Shown piece by piece: positions 25,458 through 34,814 of a stretch of 64,000 bases of DNA. Under the pieces are notes generated by a model. It had not been told where the DNA came from. It was given only the letters and a program-made list of their open reading frames with translations, and ran no database searches. A program made the position numbers and the translations under genes. Numbering within the stretch: position 1 is the first letter of the stretch; each line of letters opens with the position of its first letter. The stretch comes from Gammaproteobacteria bacterium. GTDB lineage: Bacteria; Pseudomonadota; Gammaproteobacteria; Chromatiales; Chromatiaceae. The stretch covers positions 1 to 64,000 of the forward strand of contig JASBTJ010000002.1 of the NCBI GenBank assembly GCA_030148485.1, in the 5' to 3' direction.

Positions 25458-26330
25458 ATGACCCTGGCCATCATACTGATCGTGCTGCTCATCGACCGCC
25501 TGCTCTGGCAAGGCGACCCGCTCCGTCGACACCTTTGGTTCGACCGCTACACCGACTGGCTGCTCTCCCTTGCCACCGGGCAATGGCTGGCCAAGCACCG
25601 GCTGGGCGCATTGTGGCTGTTGCTGCCACCGCTGGCGCTGGTCGCCCTGTTGCAGCTTATCGCCGGTTTCACCGCCGGGCTGGTGATCGGCACGGTCATC
25701 CTGCTGTTCGCCCTGGGTCCGGTGGATCTCGGACGGGACGTGCAGGCTTATCGCCAGGCCAAACGCCGCGGCGACGAGGAGGCGGCCAATCGCCGCGCCG
25801 CGGCGCTGGCCGGCGAACCCGTGCCCGATACGGAGCCGGCACGCAGCCTGGCGGTCGCTCGCGGCCTGATCGCCGAATCCCTGCCGCGCCTGTTCGGGCC
25901 GCTGTTCTGGTTTATCGTACTCGGCCCCCTGGGCGCCGCCTTGTATCGGCTGGCGGTCATGGCCAACGAACGCAGCTCCTTGCACGGCAAGGCCCCGGGC
26001 GGATTCGCGGCATCCGCACAACGCCTGGTGGCACTGCTCGACTGGCTGCCGGCACGGGCCGGCGCCGCCGCCTTTGCCGCCGCCGGTGACTTTGACGGGG
26101 TACGTCGAGCCTGGGCCGGTCACCAGGGGGACGGCCTGGACCCCGGCGACGCGCGCCGCCTGATGGACACCGCCGGTGAAGCCGCCCTGCACAGCTGGCC
26201 GGACGATGAAGAAATCGCCGCCGGCGAGGACGCGCCTGTGGTGGACGATGCCTTGTCGCTGGTCTGGCGCAGCCTGGCGGTGTGGCTGATCGCGCTGCTC
26301 ATTCTCACGCTGTTCGCCAGCCTGCCTTGA
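25458..26330 (+). CDS. ampE: AmpE-like regulatory/signalling membrane protein
   Basis: This 290-residue inner-membrane protein belongs to the AmpE/CobD-like family. Hydrophobic segments occur at the N-terminus (LAIILIVLLIDRLLW), near residues 50-85 (LWLLLPPLALVALLQLIAGFTAGLVIGTVILLFALGPVDLGRD), around 145-165 and at the C-terminus (LAVWLIALLILTLFA). The GPVDLGRDVQAY block and FWFIVLGPLGAALYRL are family-like. Its position straight after ampD supports the call. The biochemical role of AmpE is poorly known. Confidence 0.88.
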   Translation: MTLAIILIVLLIDRLLWQGDPLRRHLWFDRYTDWLLSLATGQWLAKHRLGALWLLLPPLALVALLQLIAGFTAGLVIGTVILLFALGPVDLGRDVQAYRQAKRRGDEEAANRRAAALAGEPVPDTEPARSLAVARGLIAESLPRLFGPLFWFIVLGPLGAALYRLAVMANERSSLHGKAPGGFAASAQRLVALLDWLPARAGAAAFAAAGDFDGVRRAWAGHQGDGLDPGDARRLMDTAGEAALHSWPDDEEIAAGEDAPVVDDALSLVWRSLAVWLIALLILTLFASLP

Positions 26331-26334
26331 TGTC

Positions 26335-26928
26335 ATGACCACATTGATCGATCTGCTCCGCCACGGCGAACCCGTCGGCGGGCGCATGTACCGTGGCGGC
26401 ATCGACCACCCCCTGAGCGAACGGGGTTGGCAACAGATGCGCGATGCCACCGCCAATCCCCCGCCCTGGCAACATATCGTCAGCTCACCACTGGTCCGAT
26501 GCCGCGCCTTCGCCGAGGAACTGGCACAGCGGCTGGGTATCGGCCTGACGGTGGACCCGCGACTTCAGGAGGTCGGCTTCGGCAGCTGGGAAGGCAAGAC
26601 CGGCGACCAGCTGCGCGCCGACGATCCGGACCGACTGAAGCGCTTCTACCACGACCCGGTGGGCGAACGCCCGGCAGGCGCCGAGCCCCTGGACGCCTTC
26701 CTGGCCCGGGTCGGCACGGCCGTCGACGCCGTGTGCACCGAGCACGCCGGCCAGCACACCCTGTTGGTCTGCCACGCCGGAGTGATCCGCGCGGCGGTGG
26801 CGCACACCCTGGGCGCGCCACCGTCGGCCCTGTACCGACTGGACGTGAGCAACGCCGCACTGACCCGCCTGAAGCAGACCGGGGAACGGCCGTTGACCGT
26901 GGTGTTCCACAACCAGAACGCGACTTGA
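26335..26928 (+). CDS. cobC: Histidine phosphatase, probable alpha-ribazole phosphatase
   Basis: The 197-residue phosphoglycerate mutase-like protein has the phosphohistidine motif RHGE at residues 9-12, then YRGGIDHPLSERGWQQM, SSPLVRCRAFAEEL, VGFGSWEG and the second histidine in VCHAGVIRA. CobC dephosphorylates alpha-ribazole phosphate in the cobalamin nucleotide loop. That assignment is favoured because a BtuF-like corrinoid-binding gene follows 10 bp downstream, but the fold alone cannot exclude another phosphatase. No cobalamin riboswitch was found upstream. Confidence 0.82.
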   Translation: MTTLIDLLRHGEPVGGRMYRGGIDHPLSERGWQQMRDATANPPPWQHIVSSPLVRCRAFAEELAQRLGIGLTVDPRLQEVGFGSWEGKTGDQLRADDPDRLKRFYHDPVGERPAGAEPLDAFLARVGTAVDAVCTEHAGQHTLLVCHAGVIRAAVAHTLGAPPSALYRLDVSNAALTRLKQTGERPLTVVFHNQNAT

Positions 26929-26938
26929 GGCCGCATCG

Positions 26939-27877
26939 GTGCCGCGTCGGCTGCTGTGGCTTGTCTCCGTCGCCCTGCTCGCGGCAAGCGCGGCGCAGGC
27001 GACACCGCCGCCCGCGCAGCACCCCGCGGGGCCGATTTCGGTTCATGACGACACCGGCCGGGCGGTAAAGCTGGCCCAACCGGCGCGCCGCATCGTCGCC
27101 TTGTCACCCCATGCCACCGAACTGGTATTCGCCGCCGGGGCTGGCGACCGTCTGGTGGCGGTGGCGCCGTACAGCGACTTTCCCGCCGCGGCGCGCAAGC
27201 TGCCGCGGGCCGGCGGCTTCGGCGGCCTGGACCGGGAACAGTTGCTGGCGTTGGCACCGGATCTGGTGATCGCCTGGGCGTCCGGCAACAAGCCCGCCGA
27301 TCTGGCGTGGCTGGCCGCCAGCGGCATCCCGGTGTACCTGAGCGAGCCCCACAAGCTGGGCGATATTGCCCGAACCCTGACGGACATCGGCCAACTGGCC
27401 GGCACCGCGACCACCGCCCGCGCGGCGGCCGACCGCTACCGCGCCGCACTGGCGAAGGCCTGCCCAGCGAGGTCCCAACCGACGCCGGGGGCCTTCCTGC
27501 AATTGGCCCAGCGCCCCCTGCTGACCATCGGCGGCGGCCATTGGCTGGACCAGGCGATGTCGGCCGCCGGCCTGCACAACGTGTTCGCCCGGCTCCCCGC
27601 CCGGGTGGTGGCCATCGGCCCCGAAGCCCTGGCCGCCGCGCAGCCGCTCTACGTGCTGTATCTGGCCCACCCGGGGGCCACAGCGCCCCGGGTGCGACCG
27701 GGTCAGCGCGTCATCCCACTGGACGCCGACACCTGGGCCCGCCCCGGCCCGCGTCTGCCGGCGGCCATTGCCGCCTTGTGTCGGGCGCTGCCACGCAACG
27801 GCAGCGCGGATGAAGTAATATCCGCCGCTGGACAGCAACAAACCGGGGACATCGAGTCACATGCCACAGGACACTAA
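26939..27877 (+). CDS. btuF: Corrinoid ABC transporter substrate-binding protein (BtuF-like)
   Basis: A GTG start is followed by a signal peptide ([17 protein letters not shown]), then a periplasmic-binding domain of the BtuF/FhuD class ([60 protein letters not shown]). BtuF delivers vitamin B12 to the BtuCD importer. BtuC and BtuD are absent here. It is probably translated together with cobC, and its 3' end overlaps gmd by 17 bp. A role in iron-siderophore binding is the main alternative. Confidence 0.82.
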   Translation: MPRRLLWLVSVALLAASAAQATPPPAQHPAGPISVHDDTGRAVKLAQPARRIVALSPHATELVFAAGAGDRLVAVAPYSDFPAAARKLPRAGGFGGLDREQLLALAPDLVIAWASGNKPADLAWLAASGIPVYLSEPHKLGDIARTLTDIGQLAGTATTARAAADRYRAALAKACPARSQPTPGAFLQLAQRPLLTIGGGHWLDQAMSAAGLHNVFARLPARVVAIGPEALAAAQPLYVLYLAHPGATAPRVRPGQRVIPLDADTWARPGPRLPAAIAALCRALPRNGSADEVISAAGQQQTGDIESHATGH

Positions 27878-28958
27878 GGTCGCCCTGATCACGGGCGTCA
27901 CCGGCCAGGACGGGGCCTATCTGGCGGAGCTGCTGCTCGGCAAGGGCTATGTCGTACACGGCCTGAAACGTCGCGCGTCATCCTTCAATACCGATCGCAT
28001 CGATCATCTGTATCAGGACCCGCACGTCTCCAACCGGAATTTCGTGCTGCACTACGGCGACTTGACCGACTCCACCAATCTGATCCGCATCGTCCAGCAG
28101 ATCAAGCCGGACGAGATCTACAACCTGGCCGCCCAAAGCCACGTGGCCGTGTCTTTCGACTCCCCCGAATACACCGCCAATGCGGATGCCCTGGGCACCC
28201 TGAGGCTGCTCGAGGCCATCCGCATCGCCGGATTGGAGCACAAGACCCGCTTCTACCAGGCGTCGACCTCGGAGCTGTTCGGCGAGGTGCAGGAGATCCC
28301 GCAAACCGAGAAGACCCCCTTCTATCCGCGCTCGCCCTATGCGGTAGCCAAGCTGTACGGCTACTGGATCACGGTCAATTACCGGGAGGCCTACGGCATC
28401 TACGCCTGCAACGGCATCCTGTTCAACCACGAATCGCCGGTCCGCGGCGAGACCTTCGTCACCCGCAAGATCACCCGTGCACTGGCGCGCATCAAGCTGG
28501 GGCTGCAGGACAAGCTGTATCTGGGCAACCTGAATGCCAAGCGCGACTGGGACCACGCCAAGGACTATGTGGAAATGCAGTGGCTGATGCTGCAGCAGGA
28601 CAAGCCGGAGGATTTTGTCATCGCCACCGGCCGCCAGTTCTCGGTGCGGCAATTTGTCGACATCGCCGCTCGACATGTCGGCATCGACATGGAATGGCGC
28701 GGCGAGGGGATCGACGAAAAGGGTTACGACAAGGCCACCGGTCACTGTATCGTGGAAGTGGATCCGCGATACTTCCGCCCCACCGAGGTGGAAACATTGC
28801 TGGGCGATCCGGGCAACGCCAAGGCCAAACTCGGCTGGGAGCCGAAGATCACCTTCGAGGAGATGGTGCAGGAGATGATGGAACGCGACCTGGAACTGGC
28901 CAAGCGCGACGACCTGGTGACCCGCGAGGGCTTCCAGGCCTTCAACTATCACGAGTGA
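27861..28958 (+). CDS. gmd: GDP-mannose 4,6-dehydratase
   Basis: Gmd converts GDP-mannose to GDP-4-keto-6-deoxymannose, the precursor of GDP-fucose. It is an extended SDR with the NADP site [15 protein letters not shown], the catalytic [16 protein letters not shown] and Y-x-x-x-K in [29 protein letters not shown] and [17 protein letters not shown] are Gmd-specific. The length of 365 residues is normal. It opens the polysaccharide locus; the second fucose enzyme (fcl) lies 7 kb downstream. Confidence 0.96.
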   Translation: MPQDTKVALITGVTGQDGAYLAELLLGKGYVVHGLKRRASSFNTDRIDHLYQDPHVSNRNFVLHYGDLTDSTNLIRIVQQIKPDEIYNLAAQSHVAVSFDSPEYTANADALGTLRLLEAIRIAGLEHKTRFYQASTSELFGEVQEIPQTEKTPFYPRSPYAVAKLYGYWITVNYREAYGIYACNGILFNHESPVRGETFVTRKITRALARIKLGLQDKLYLGNLNAKRDWDHAKDYVEMQWLMLQQDKPEDFVIATGRQFSVRQFVDIAARHVGIDMEWRGEGIDEKGYDKATGHCIVEVDPRYFRPTEVETLLGDPGNAKAKLGWEPKITFEEMVQEMMERDLELAKRDDLVTREGFQAFNYHE

Positions 28959-29060
28959 CCAGCACCCCGCTCACCCATGCCCCGGGTACCCGGCGCGGCG
29001 TGCGCCCCCCGGCGCGCTCAGGACAATGGAACAAACCAACGGACGCCAGTCTTCAACACC

Positions 29061-29969
29061 ATGTCTAACCTCGAAACGACCCGAAAAGGCATCATCCTGG
29101 CCGGCGGCTCCGGCTCCCGTCTGCATCCGCTGACCCACTCGGTCAGCAAGCAGCTGATGCCGATCTACGACAAGCCCATGATCTACTATCCCCTCAGCAC
29201 CCTGATGCTGGCGGGTATCCGCGACGTGCTGGTGATCACCACCCCCAGGGATCAGGCGGCGTTCCGTGACCTGCTGGCTGACGGCGCCCAACTGGGGATG
29301 AACATCGAGTACGCCGTGCAGCCGGAGCCGGAGGGCCTGGCCCAGGCGTTCATCATCGGCGAGCAGTTCGTCGGCAGCGCACCGGTCACGCTGATCCTCG
29401 GCGACAACATCTTCTATGGGCACGGCCTGGCCGACCAGCTGAATACGGCGGCACAGCGCCCCACCGGGGCCGACGTGTTCGGCTACTATGTCAACGACCC
29501 GGAGCGCTACGGGGTAGTGGAGTTCAACGACCAGGGACAGGCCTTGAGCATCGAGGAAAAACCTACCCGGCCACGGTCCAATTACGCCGTGACCGGCCTG
29601 TACTTCTACGACAACGACGTGGTCTCCATCGCGAAGGACATCAAGCCTTCCGCGCGGGGTGAACTGGAGATCACCGACGTCAACAACGTCTACCTGCAGC
29701 AGAACCGCCTGAACGTGCAGATGATGGGCCGCGGTACCGCCTGGCTGGACACCGGCACCCACGATTCGCTGCTGGACGCGGCACAATTCGTCCGCGTCAT
29801 CGAAGAGCGGCAGGGACTGAAGATCGCCTGCCCTGAAGAGATCGCATGGCGCCAGGGTTACATCACCGACGAACAACTGGCCGAGACCGCCAGCGCGCTG
29901 AGCAAAAACGGCTATGGCGAATACCTGAGCCGGCTGCTGCAAGGTCGCCGCGCCGGGCCGCTGCTATGA
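29061..29969 (+). CDS. rfbA: Glucose-1-phosphate thymidylyltransferase
   Basis: RmlA/RfbA makes dTDP-glucose, the first step of dTDP-L-rhamnose synthesis. The nucleotide-binding motif [20 protein letters not shown], the DKPMIYYPL segment and [12 protein letters not shown] are diagnostic. ATG 29061 ([15 protein letters not shown]) was chosen; the frame is open upstream to 28977 but that part is not conserved. The stop overlaps the rfbC start (ATGA). rfbA-C-D-B run in order on the plus strand. Confidence 0.96.
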   Translation: MSNLETTRKGIILAGGSGSRLHPLTHSVSKQLMPIYDKPMIYYPLSTLMLAGIRDVLVITTPRDQAAFRDLLADGAQLGMNIEYAVQPEPEGLAQAFIIGEQFVGSAPVTLILGDNIFYGHGLADQLNTAAQRPTGADVFGYYVNDPERYGVVEFNDQGQALSIEEKPTRPRSNYAVTGLYFYDNDVVSIAKDIKPSARGELEITDVNNVYLQQNRLNVQMMGRGTAWLDTGTHDSLLDAAQFVRVIEERQGLKIACPEEIAWRQGYITDEQLAETASALSKNGYGEYLSRLLQGRRAGPLL

Positions 29970-30511
29970 AAGTGATCGACACCGCCATTCCGGACGTCAA
30001 AATCATCGAGCCCCGGGTCTTCGCCGACAGCCGGGGGTTTTTTCTGGAAAGCTGGAACCGCGAGACCTTCGCATCGCAGGGACTGGACCTGGACTTCGTG
30101 CAGGACAACCACAGCAAGTCTACCCAGGGCACGCTGCGCGGCCTGCACTATCAAACCGAACATCCCCAGGGCAAGTTGGTGCGCGTCATCCAGGGGGAGG
30201 TGTTCGACGTCGCCGTGGACCTGCGCCGCGACTCGCCGACCTTCGGTCAATGGGCGTCGATGATCCTGAATGCCGACAACAAACGCATGGCCTGGATCCC
30301 GCCCGGATTCGCCCATGGCTTCTACGTGACCACCGAGACCGCGGAATTCCAGTACAAGTGCACCGACTTCTACCACCCCGAAGCCGAATGCAGCCTGCGC
30401 TGGGACGATGCCCAGCTGGCCATCCCCTGGCCGCTGGTCGGTGGCGCGGCGCCGAATCTGTCGGCCAAGGACGCGGCGGGGCTGTCGCTGGCGGACGCCC
30501 CGACCTATTGA
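29966..30511 (+). CDS. rfbC: dTDP-4-dehydrorhamnose 3,5-epimerase
   Basis: RmlC epimerises dTDP-4-keto-6-deoxyglucose in rhamnose synthesis. The cupin shows [37 protein letters not shown] (catalytic His), [24 protein letters not shown] and [19 protein letters not shown]. The start at 29966 overlaps the rfbA stop by four bases. The ~181-residue length is typical. rfbD follows 46 bp downstream. Confidence 0.96.
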   Translation: MKVIDTAIPDVKIIEPRVFADSRGFFLESWNRETFASQGLDLDFVQDNHSKSTQGTLRGLHYQTEHPQGKLVRVIQGEVFDVAVDLRRDSPTFGQWASMILNADNKRMAWIPPGFAHGFYVTTETAEFQYKCTDFYHPEAECSLRWDDAQLAIPWPLVGGAAPNLSAKDAAGLSLADAPTY

Positions 30512-30557
30512 CCGCCATGCTTGACGCCCCCAGCCAACGCCACCACGGAATGCGTCC

Positions 30558-31421
30558 ATGAAAGTGCTAATTACCGGCGCCAACGGCCAACTCGGCTGGG
30601 AGCTGGCGCGCAGCGTACCCGCCGGCGTCGACGCCGTTCTGGCTGGGCGAAGCGAGCTCGACATCAGCGACCGCGACGCAGTACTGGGTTTTGTCGACCG
30701 TCATCGCCCGCGGGCCATCGTCAATGCCGCGGCCTACACCGCGGTGGACAAGTCGGAACACGAGCCCGAGCTGGCGCACGCCGTGAACGCCACCGGTGCC
30801 GCCAACCTGGCGGCCGCCGCCAAGGCCCAGGGCGCGGCGCTGATACAGATCTCCACCGACTTCGTGTTCGACGGTACCCGCGCCACGCCCTACGCCCCCG
30901 ACGCGGCCACCGCGCCGCTCGGTGTCTACGGCCGCACCAAGTTGGCCGGCGAACAGGCGGTACTCGACACCCTGGGCGACCAGGCGTTGATCCTGCGCAC
31001 CGCCTGGGTCTATTCCAGCCATGGTCATAACTTCGTCAAAACCATGCTCAGGCTGATGGCGGAAAAACCCGAGCTGGGCATCGTCGCCGACCAGGTGGGC
31101 ACCCCCACCTGGGCCGGGGGTCTGGCCCAGGCGGTCTGGCGTGCTTTGGACACATGTCTTACCGGCGTCCACCACTGGACCGACGCCGGGGTGACCAGCT
31201 GGTACGACTTTGCGGTGGCGATCCAGGAGGAATCACAGGCCATCGGGCTGCTCCGCAACGCCATCCCGATTCGGCCGATCCGCAGCGAGGACTACCCCAC
31301 GCCCGCCCGGCGACCGGCCTACAGCGTGCTGAACAAGCACCCGACCTGGTCTGCGCTGGACGTGCCGGCAACCCACTGGCGAGCGGCCCTGCGCCGCATG
31401 CTCAACGAACTGACGACCTGA
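30558..31421 (+). CDS. rfbD: dTDP-4-dehydrorhamnose reductase
   Basis: RmlD performs the last step to dTDP-L-rhamnose. The NADP-binding site is ITGANGQLGWEL, the catalytic tyrosine pair is Y-G-R-T-K, and STDFVFDG, AYTAVDKSE and LRTAWVYSSHGHNFVKTMLRL are RmlD blocks. The 287-residue length is normal. It lies between rfbC and rfbB in the dTDP-rhamnose unit. Confidence 0.95.
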   Translation: MKVLITGANGQLGWELARSVPAGVDAVLAGRSELDISDRDAVLGFVDRHRPRAIVNAAAYTAVDKSEHEPELAHAVNATGAANLAAAAKAQGAALIQISTDFVFDGTRATPYAPDAATAPLGVYGRTKLAGEQAVLDTLGDQALILRTAWVYSSHGHNFVKTMLRLMAEKPELGIVADQVGTPTWAGGLAQAVWRALDTCLTGVHHWTDAGVTSWYDFAVAIQEESQAIGLLRNAIPIRPIRSEDYPTPARRPAYSVLNKHPTWSALDVPATHWRAALRRMLNELTT

Positions 31422-31439
31422 AAGAACTACGGAAGCGCC

Positions 31440-32561
31440 ATGACCGAGCACCACAAACCCGAACGCCTACTCGTCACCGGCGGTGCCGGCTTCATCGGGT
31501 GCAATTTCATCCACTACTGGTTGGACCAGCACCCGCACGATCACGTCGTCGCACTGGACGCGCTCACCTATGCCGGCAACCTGGCCAGCCTGGAAGATGC
31601 GCGCAGCAGGGACAACTTCCACTTGGTACACGGCGATATCTGTGACACCGAACTGGTTGAACGGCTGCTGCGCGACCACCGCATCGACACCCTGGTGCAT
31701 TTTGCCGCCGAATCCCACGTGGACCGTTCCATCCACGGTCCCGACGCCTTCATAGAAACCAATATCGTCGGCACCCACAGCCTGCTCAAGGCCGCCAAGC
31801 AGGTCTGGCTGGACGACCCCGGCACCGCCACCGCCGACCACCGCTTCCATCACGTCTCAACCGACGAGGTGTACGGTTCTCTGGAGCCCGGCGATCCCGC
31901 CTTCGCCGAGACCACGCCCTACGCCCCCAACTCGCCGTATTCCGCCAGCAAGGCGGCCTCCGATCATCTGGTACGCGCCTATCACCACACCTATGGCCTG
32001 AACGTCGTCACCAGTAACTGCTCCAACAACTACGGGCCCTACCAGTTCCCGGAAAAGCTCATCCCGCTGGTGATCATCAACATCCTGCACGGCAAGCCGC
32101 TGCCGATTTACGGTGACGGCATGAACATCCGCGACTGGCTGTACGTGGACGATCACGCCCGCGGCATCGAGCTGTGCATACAGCAAGGGCAAGTCGGCGA
32201 GACCTACAACATCGGCGGCAACGAGGAACGCACCAACATCGACATCGTGCGTACCTTGTGCACTTTGTTGGATGCACGTTTTCAAGCCGACGCCAGCCTG
32301 GCGGCGCGCTTCCCCGACGCACCACCGGCCAACGGACAGGCAAGCGACAGCCTGATAACCTACGTGAAGGATCGTCCCGGTCATGATCGGCGCTACGCCA
32401 TTGACGCCACCAAGACCGAACAGACCCTGGGCTACCAGCCGGTGGAAACCTTCGAGCGGGGCATGGAAAAGACCCTCGACTGGTACCTGGCCAATGAGCC
32501 CTGGTGGCAGGCCATCCTGTCCGGCGAATACACCCAGTGGCTGGAAAAGCACTACGCCTGA
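31440..32561 (+). CDS. rfbB: dTDP-glucose 4,6-dehydratase
   Basis: RmlB converts dTDP-glucose to the 4-keto-6-deoxy sugar. It is an extended SDR with TGGAGFIGCNFI, HFAAESHVDRSI, STDEVYGSL (catalytic Asp-Glu), Y-S-A-S-K and SNNYGPYQFPEKLIPL. The C-terminal RPGHDRRYAIDATK segment is specific for RmlB. The length of 373 residues is slightly over average. It completes rfbA-C-D-B, although rfbB is more often first in such operons. Confidence 0.96.
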   Translation: MTEHHKPERLLVTGGAGFIGCNFIHYWLDQHPHDHVVALDALTYAGNLASLEDARSRDNFHLVHGDICDTELVERLLRDHRIDTLVHFAAESHVDRSIHGPDAFIETNIVGTHSLLKAAKQVWLDDPGTATADHRFHHVSTDEVYGSLEPGDPAFAETTPYAPNSPYSASKAASDHLVRAYHHTYGLNVVTSNCSNNYGPYQFPEKLIPLVIINILHGKPLPIYGDGMNIRDWLYVDDHARGIELCIQQGQVGETYNIGGNEERTNIDIVRTLCTLLDARFQADASLAARFPDAPPANGQASDSLITYVKDRPGHDRRYAIDATKTEQTLGYQPVETFERGMEKTLDWYLANEPWWQAILSGEYTQWLEKHYA

Positions 32562-32642
32562 TCATCTGCCGCACAGCCTCCTGGGTTACACTCGACCGTC
32601 CCGCCAAACCACGCGACCGCACGCCCACCCGAGACCACCACC

Positions 32643-33785
32643 TTGGCCCCGCACCAGCAGACCATCCATCTGATCGCCGCCGCGCGGCCGAACTTCATGA
32701 AGATCGCGCCGCTGTACCATGCACTGGCGGCGACCGACTGGGCCGACCCGGTGATCGTGCACACCGGACAGCATTACGACATCAACATGTCGGACGCCTT
32801 CTTCACCGATCTGCGCCTGCCCGAGCCGCACATCCACCTGGGCGCCGGCACCGGTAGCCACGCCGAGCAGACCGGCAAGGTGATGATGGCCTACGAGAAG
32901 ACCCTGCTGGACACCCGCCCGGACATGACCGTGGTGGTGGGCGACGTCAATTCCACCCTGGCCTGCACCCTGGCCGCCACCAAGCTGGTCTACCCCGAAC
33001 CGAACGCCCACGGGCGCAGCCGCCCGCTGGTGGCGCACCTGGAGGCGGGACTGCGCTCCTTTGACCGCAGCATGCCGGAAGAAATCAACCGCCTGGCCAC
33101 CGACGTGCTCGCCGACCTGCTGTGGACGCCCTCCCCGGACGGCGACGAGCACCTGCTGCGCGAAGGCATCGCAGCCGACAAGATCGAACGGGTCGGCAAC
33201 ATCATGATCGACTCCCTGGAGATGCTGCGCGCGCACATCGAACAGACCCGGGTCGCCGACGAACTGGACCTGCCCAAGGGCGGCTACGTGGTCACCACCC
33301 TGCACCGCCCCGGCAACGTCGACGATCCGGCCAAGCTCGCCGCGCTGTGCGATCTGCTGGTGGACACCGCCAAGCGCCTGCCGGTGGTGTTCCCCGTGCA
33401 CCCGCGCACCCGCAAGAACCTGGTCGCCGCCGGCCTGCTCACCCGGCTGGCGGCCGCACCGGGAATCCACCTGCTCGAACCCCAGAGCTACATCCGCTTC
33501 ATGAGCCTGGTGTTCGACTGCATGCTGGTACTGACCGACTCCGGCGGCATCCAGGAGGAAACCACCTACCTGGGCGTGCCCTGCCTGACCCTGCGCCCCA
33601 ACACCGAACGCCCGATCACCGTCAGCGCCGGCACCAACCGCTTGTGCGCGCTGGACAACGTGCGCGAGGAGCTGGACAAGGCACTGGACCAGGCACGCAG
33701 CGCCGCGACGCCGCCGGACCTGTGGGACGGCCACACCGCCGTGCGCGTAGCCGCCGCCATCCACAAGGCCCTGACCCCCAGCTAA
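32643..33785 (+). CDS. wecB: UDP-N-acetylglucosamine 2-epimerase (non-hydrolysing)
   Basis: WecB interconverts UDP-GlcNAc and UDP-ManNAc. Family blocks are IHLIAAARPNFMKIAPLYHAL, VIVHTGQHYDINMSD, VVGDVNSTLACTLAA, HLEAGLRSFDRSMPEEINR, TTLHRPGNVDD, PVVFPVHPRTRKN and TDSGGIQEETTYLGVPC. The start is a TTG at 32643, placing the conserved IHLIAA block at the usual distance. The dehydrogenase WecC that would make ManNAcA is not in the window. It closes the sugar-nucleotide part of the locus. Confidence 0.93.
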   Translation: MAPHQQTIHLIAAARPNFMKIAPLYHALAATDWADPVIVHTGQHYDINMSDAFFTDLRLPEPHIHLGAGTGSHAEQTGKVMMAYEKTLLDTRPDMTVVVGDVNSTLACTLAATKLVYPEPNAHGRSRPLVAHLEAGLRSFDRSMPEEINRLATDVLADLLWTPSPDGDEHLLREGIAADKIERVGNIMIDSLEMLRAHIEQTRVADELDLPKGGYVVTTLHRPGNVDDPAKLAALCDLLVDTAKRLPVVFPVHPRTRKNLVAAGLLTRLAAAPGIHLLEPQSYIRFMSLVFDCMLVLTDSGGIQEETTYLGVPCLTLRPNTERPITVSAGTNRLCALDNVREELDKALDQARSAATPPDLWDGHTAVRVAAAIHKALTPS

Positions 33786-33920
33786 CCACCGCCCCATCGG
33801 CGGAGGGCCCAGGCGCGCGGGCAATAGCCAGCCCCAACGGGAAAACATCCGGCGCAACACAGACAAATCGTCGCAAAACCCGGTTACACTCAGGTCGAAC
33901 CCAACGACATACAGACCGCA

Positions 33921-34220
33921 ATGCGCCTGACCCGCAGCCAAGCCGACATCATTCGTACCGAGGCCGTGCGCCTGTTCGGAAGCGATGTGGCGGTGATGCT
34001 GTTCGGCTCCCGCGCCGACGACGGGCGCAAGGGCGGCGACATCGACCTGCACATCGAAACCGGCCTGCCGCCGGAGCAGGCTCTGCTGGTGGCTTCGAAA
34101 CTCTATGCCAGGCTGCAGCGGCGGCTGGGTGAACAGCGGATCGACATCGTGACCCACAGCCCGGGACAACCGACCCGCCCCATCGACCTGGCGGCGCGGC
34201 AGGGAGGCGTCCGACTGTGA
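33921..34220 (+). CDS. MntA-like minimal nucleotidyltransferase, antitoxin candidate
   Basis: The 99-residue nucleotidyltransferase-fold protein has MLFGSRADDGRKGGDIDLHIE: G29-S30, then D40 and D42, the metal-binding pair. In HepT-MntA (type VII) systems the MNT enzyme adds AMP to a tyrosine of the HEPN toxin. Its stop overlaps the start of the HEPN gene by four bases (GTGA), the usual arrangement. It has inserted between wecB and other polysaccharide genes. Confidence 0.8.
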   Translation: MRLTRSQADIIRTEAVRLFGSDVAVMLFGSRADDGRKGGDIDLHIETGLPPEQALLVASKLYARLQRRLGEQRIDIVTHSPGQPTRPIDLAARQGGVRL

Positions 34221-34702
34221 AGTCGGACCAGGAACGCCTCAGCCTCACCCTGCGCCTCACCGAACGGGAGAAGGCCCATCTGCTTGCGGTCCGCGAACGC
34301 CTGTTCGGCGAGGCCGACCCGCCAAATGCCACCTGGCTGGAGCAAACGCTGAACGCGCCGGAAGGCATCGACCGCCTGGAGTCGTTCAACGCCAAGTTCT
34401 GCCGCCTGCAGGACGGCATCATGGACAAGCAGCTGCCACGCCTCCTGCGCGCCGCCGGGGAGTTGACCGGCACGGCCATAGACAACCTGAACCGCGCCGA
34501 ACAACTCGGCCTGATCGACAACGGCGACGACTGGCTGGCCATGCGGCGCCTGCGCAACCTGCTGGTGCACGAATACGTGGAAGACCCGGCCGAGACGCTC
34601 AGCGCGATCATTGCCGCCAATCGCTTCTGCGACGAACTCGCCGCGGCTCACGACGCCATCGCCCGCTACGCCCAGGAACGCCTAGGAGTCGAACCCGCCT
34701 GA
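34217..34702 (+). CDS. HepT-like HEPN-domain protein, toxin candidate
   Basis: This 161-residue helical protein carries the RX4HXY motif of HepT RNases as R113-NLLV-H118-E-Y120. Y120 is the tyrosine that MntA partners AMPylate. The start is GTG 34217, overlapping the MntA stop. The N-terminal ~45 residues (LTLRLTEREKAHLLAVRERLF) are longer than in many HepT proteins and of unknown meaning. Together with the preceding gene it forms a type VII toxin-antitoxin module by family knowledge; activity is untested. Confidence 0.75.
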   Translation: MKSDQERLSLTLRLTEREKAHLLAVRERLFGEADPPNATWLEQTLNAPEGIDRLESFNAKFCRLQDGIMDKQLPRLLRAAGELTGTAIDNLNRAEQLGLIDNGDDWLAMRRLRNLLVHEYVEDPAETLSAIIAANRFCDELAAAHDAIARYAQERLGVEPA

Positions 34703-34814
34703 GACCCATCCGGAAGAAGGGCCATGACGCGGCGGCGACGCTGCAAACACCCCCGTCCGTTCAAAGCTGCTAAAGCTATCAGGTCGTTTAGAAGAAACAC
34801 CCTGATAACTCACC

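Noticed and set aside
26331-26338. Cobalamin riboswitch before cobC-btuF
   Set aside because: cobC starts 5 bp after ampE, leaving no room for a leader, and no B12-box sequence was seen nearby.
32586-34169. 527-residue minus-strand frame over wecB and the MntA-like gene
   Set aside because: It covers two well-supported plus-strand genes and is composed of low-complexity GC-rich codon shadows.
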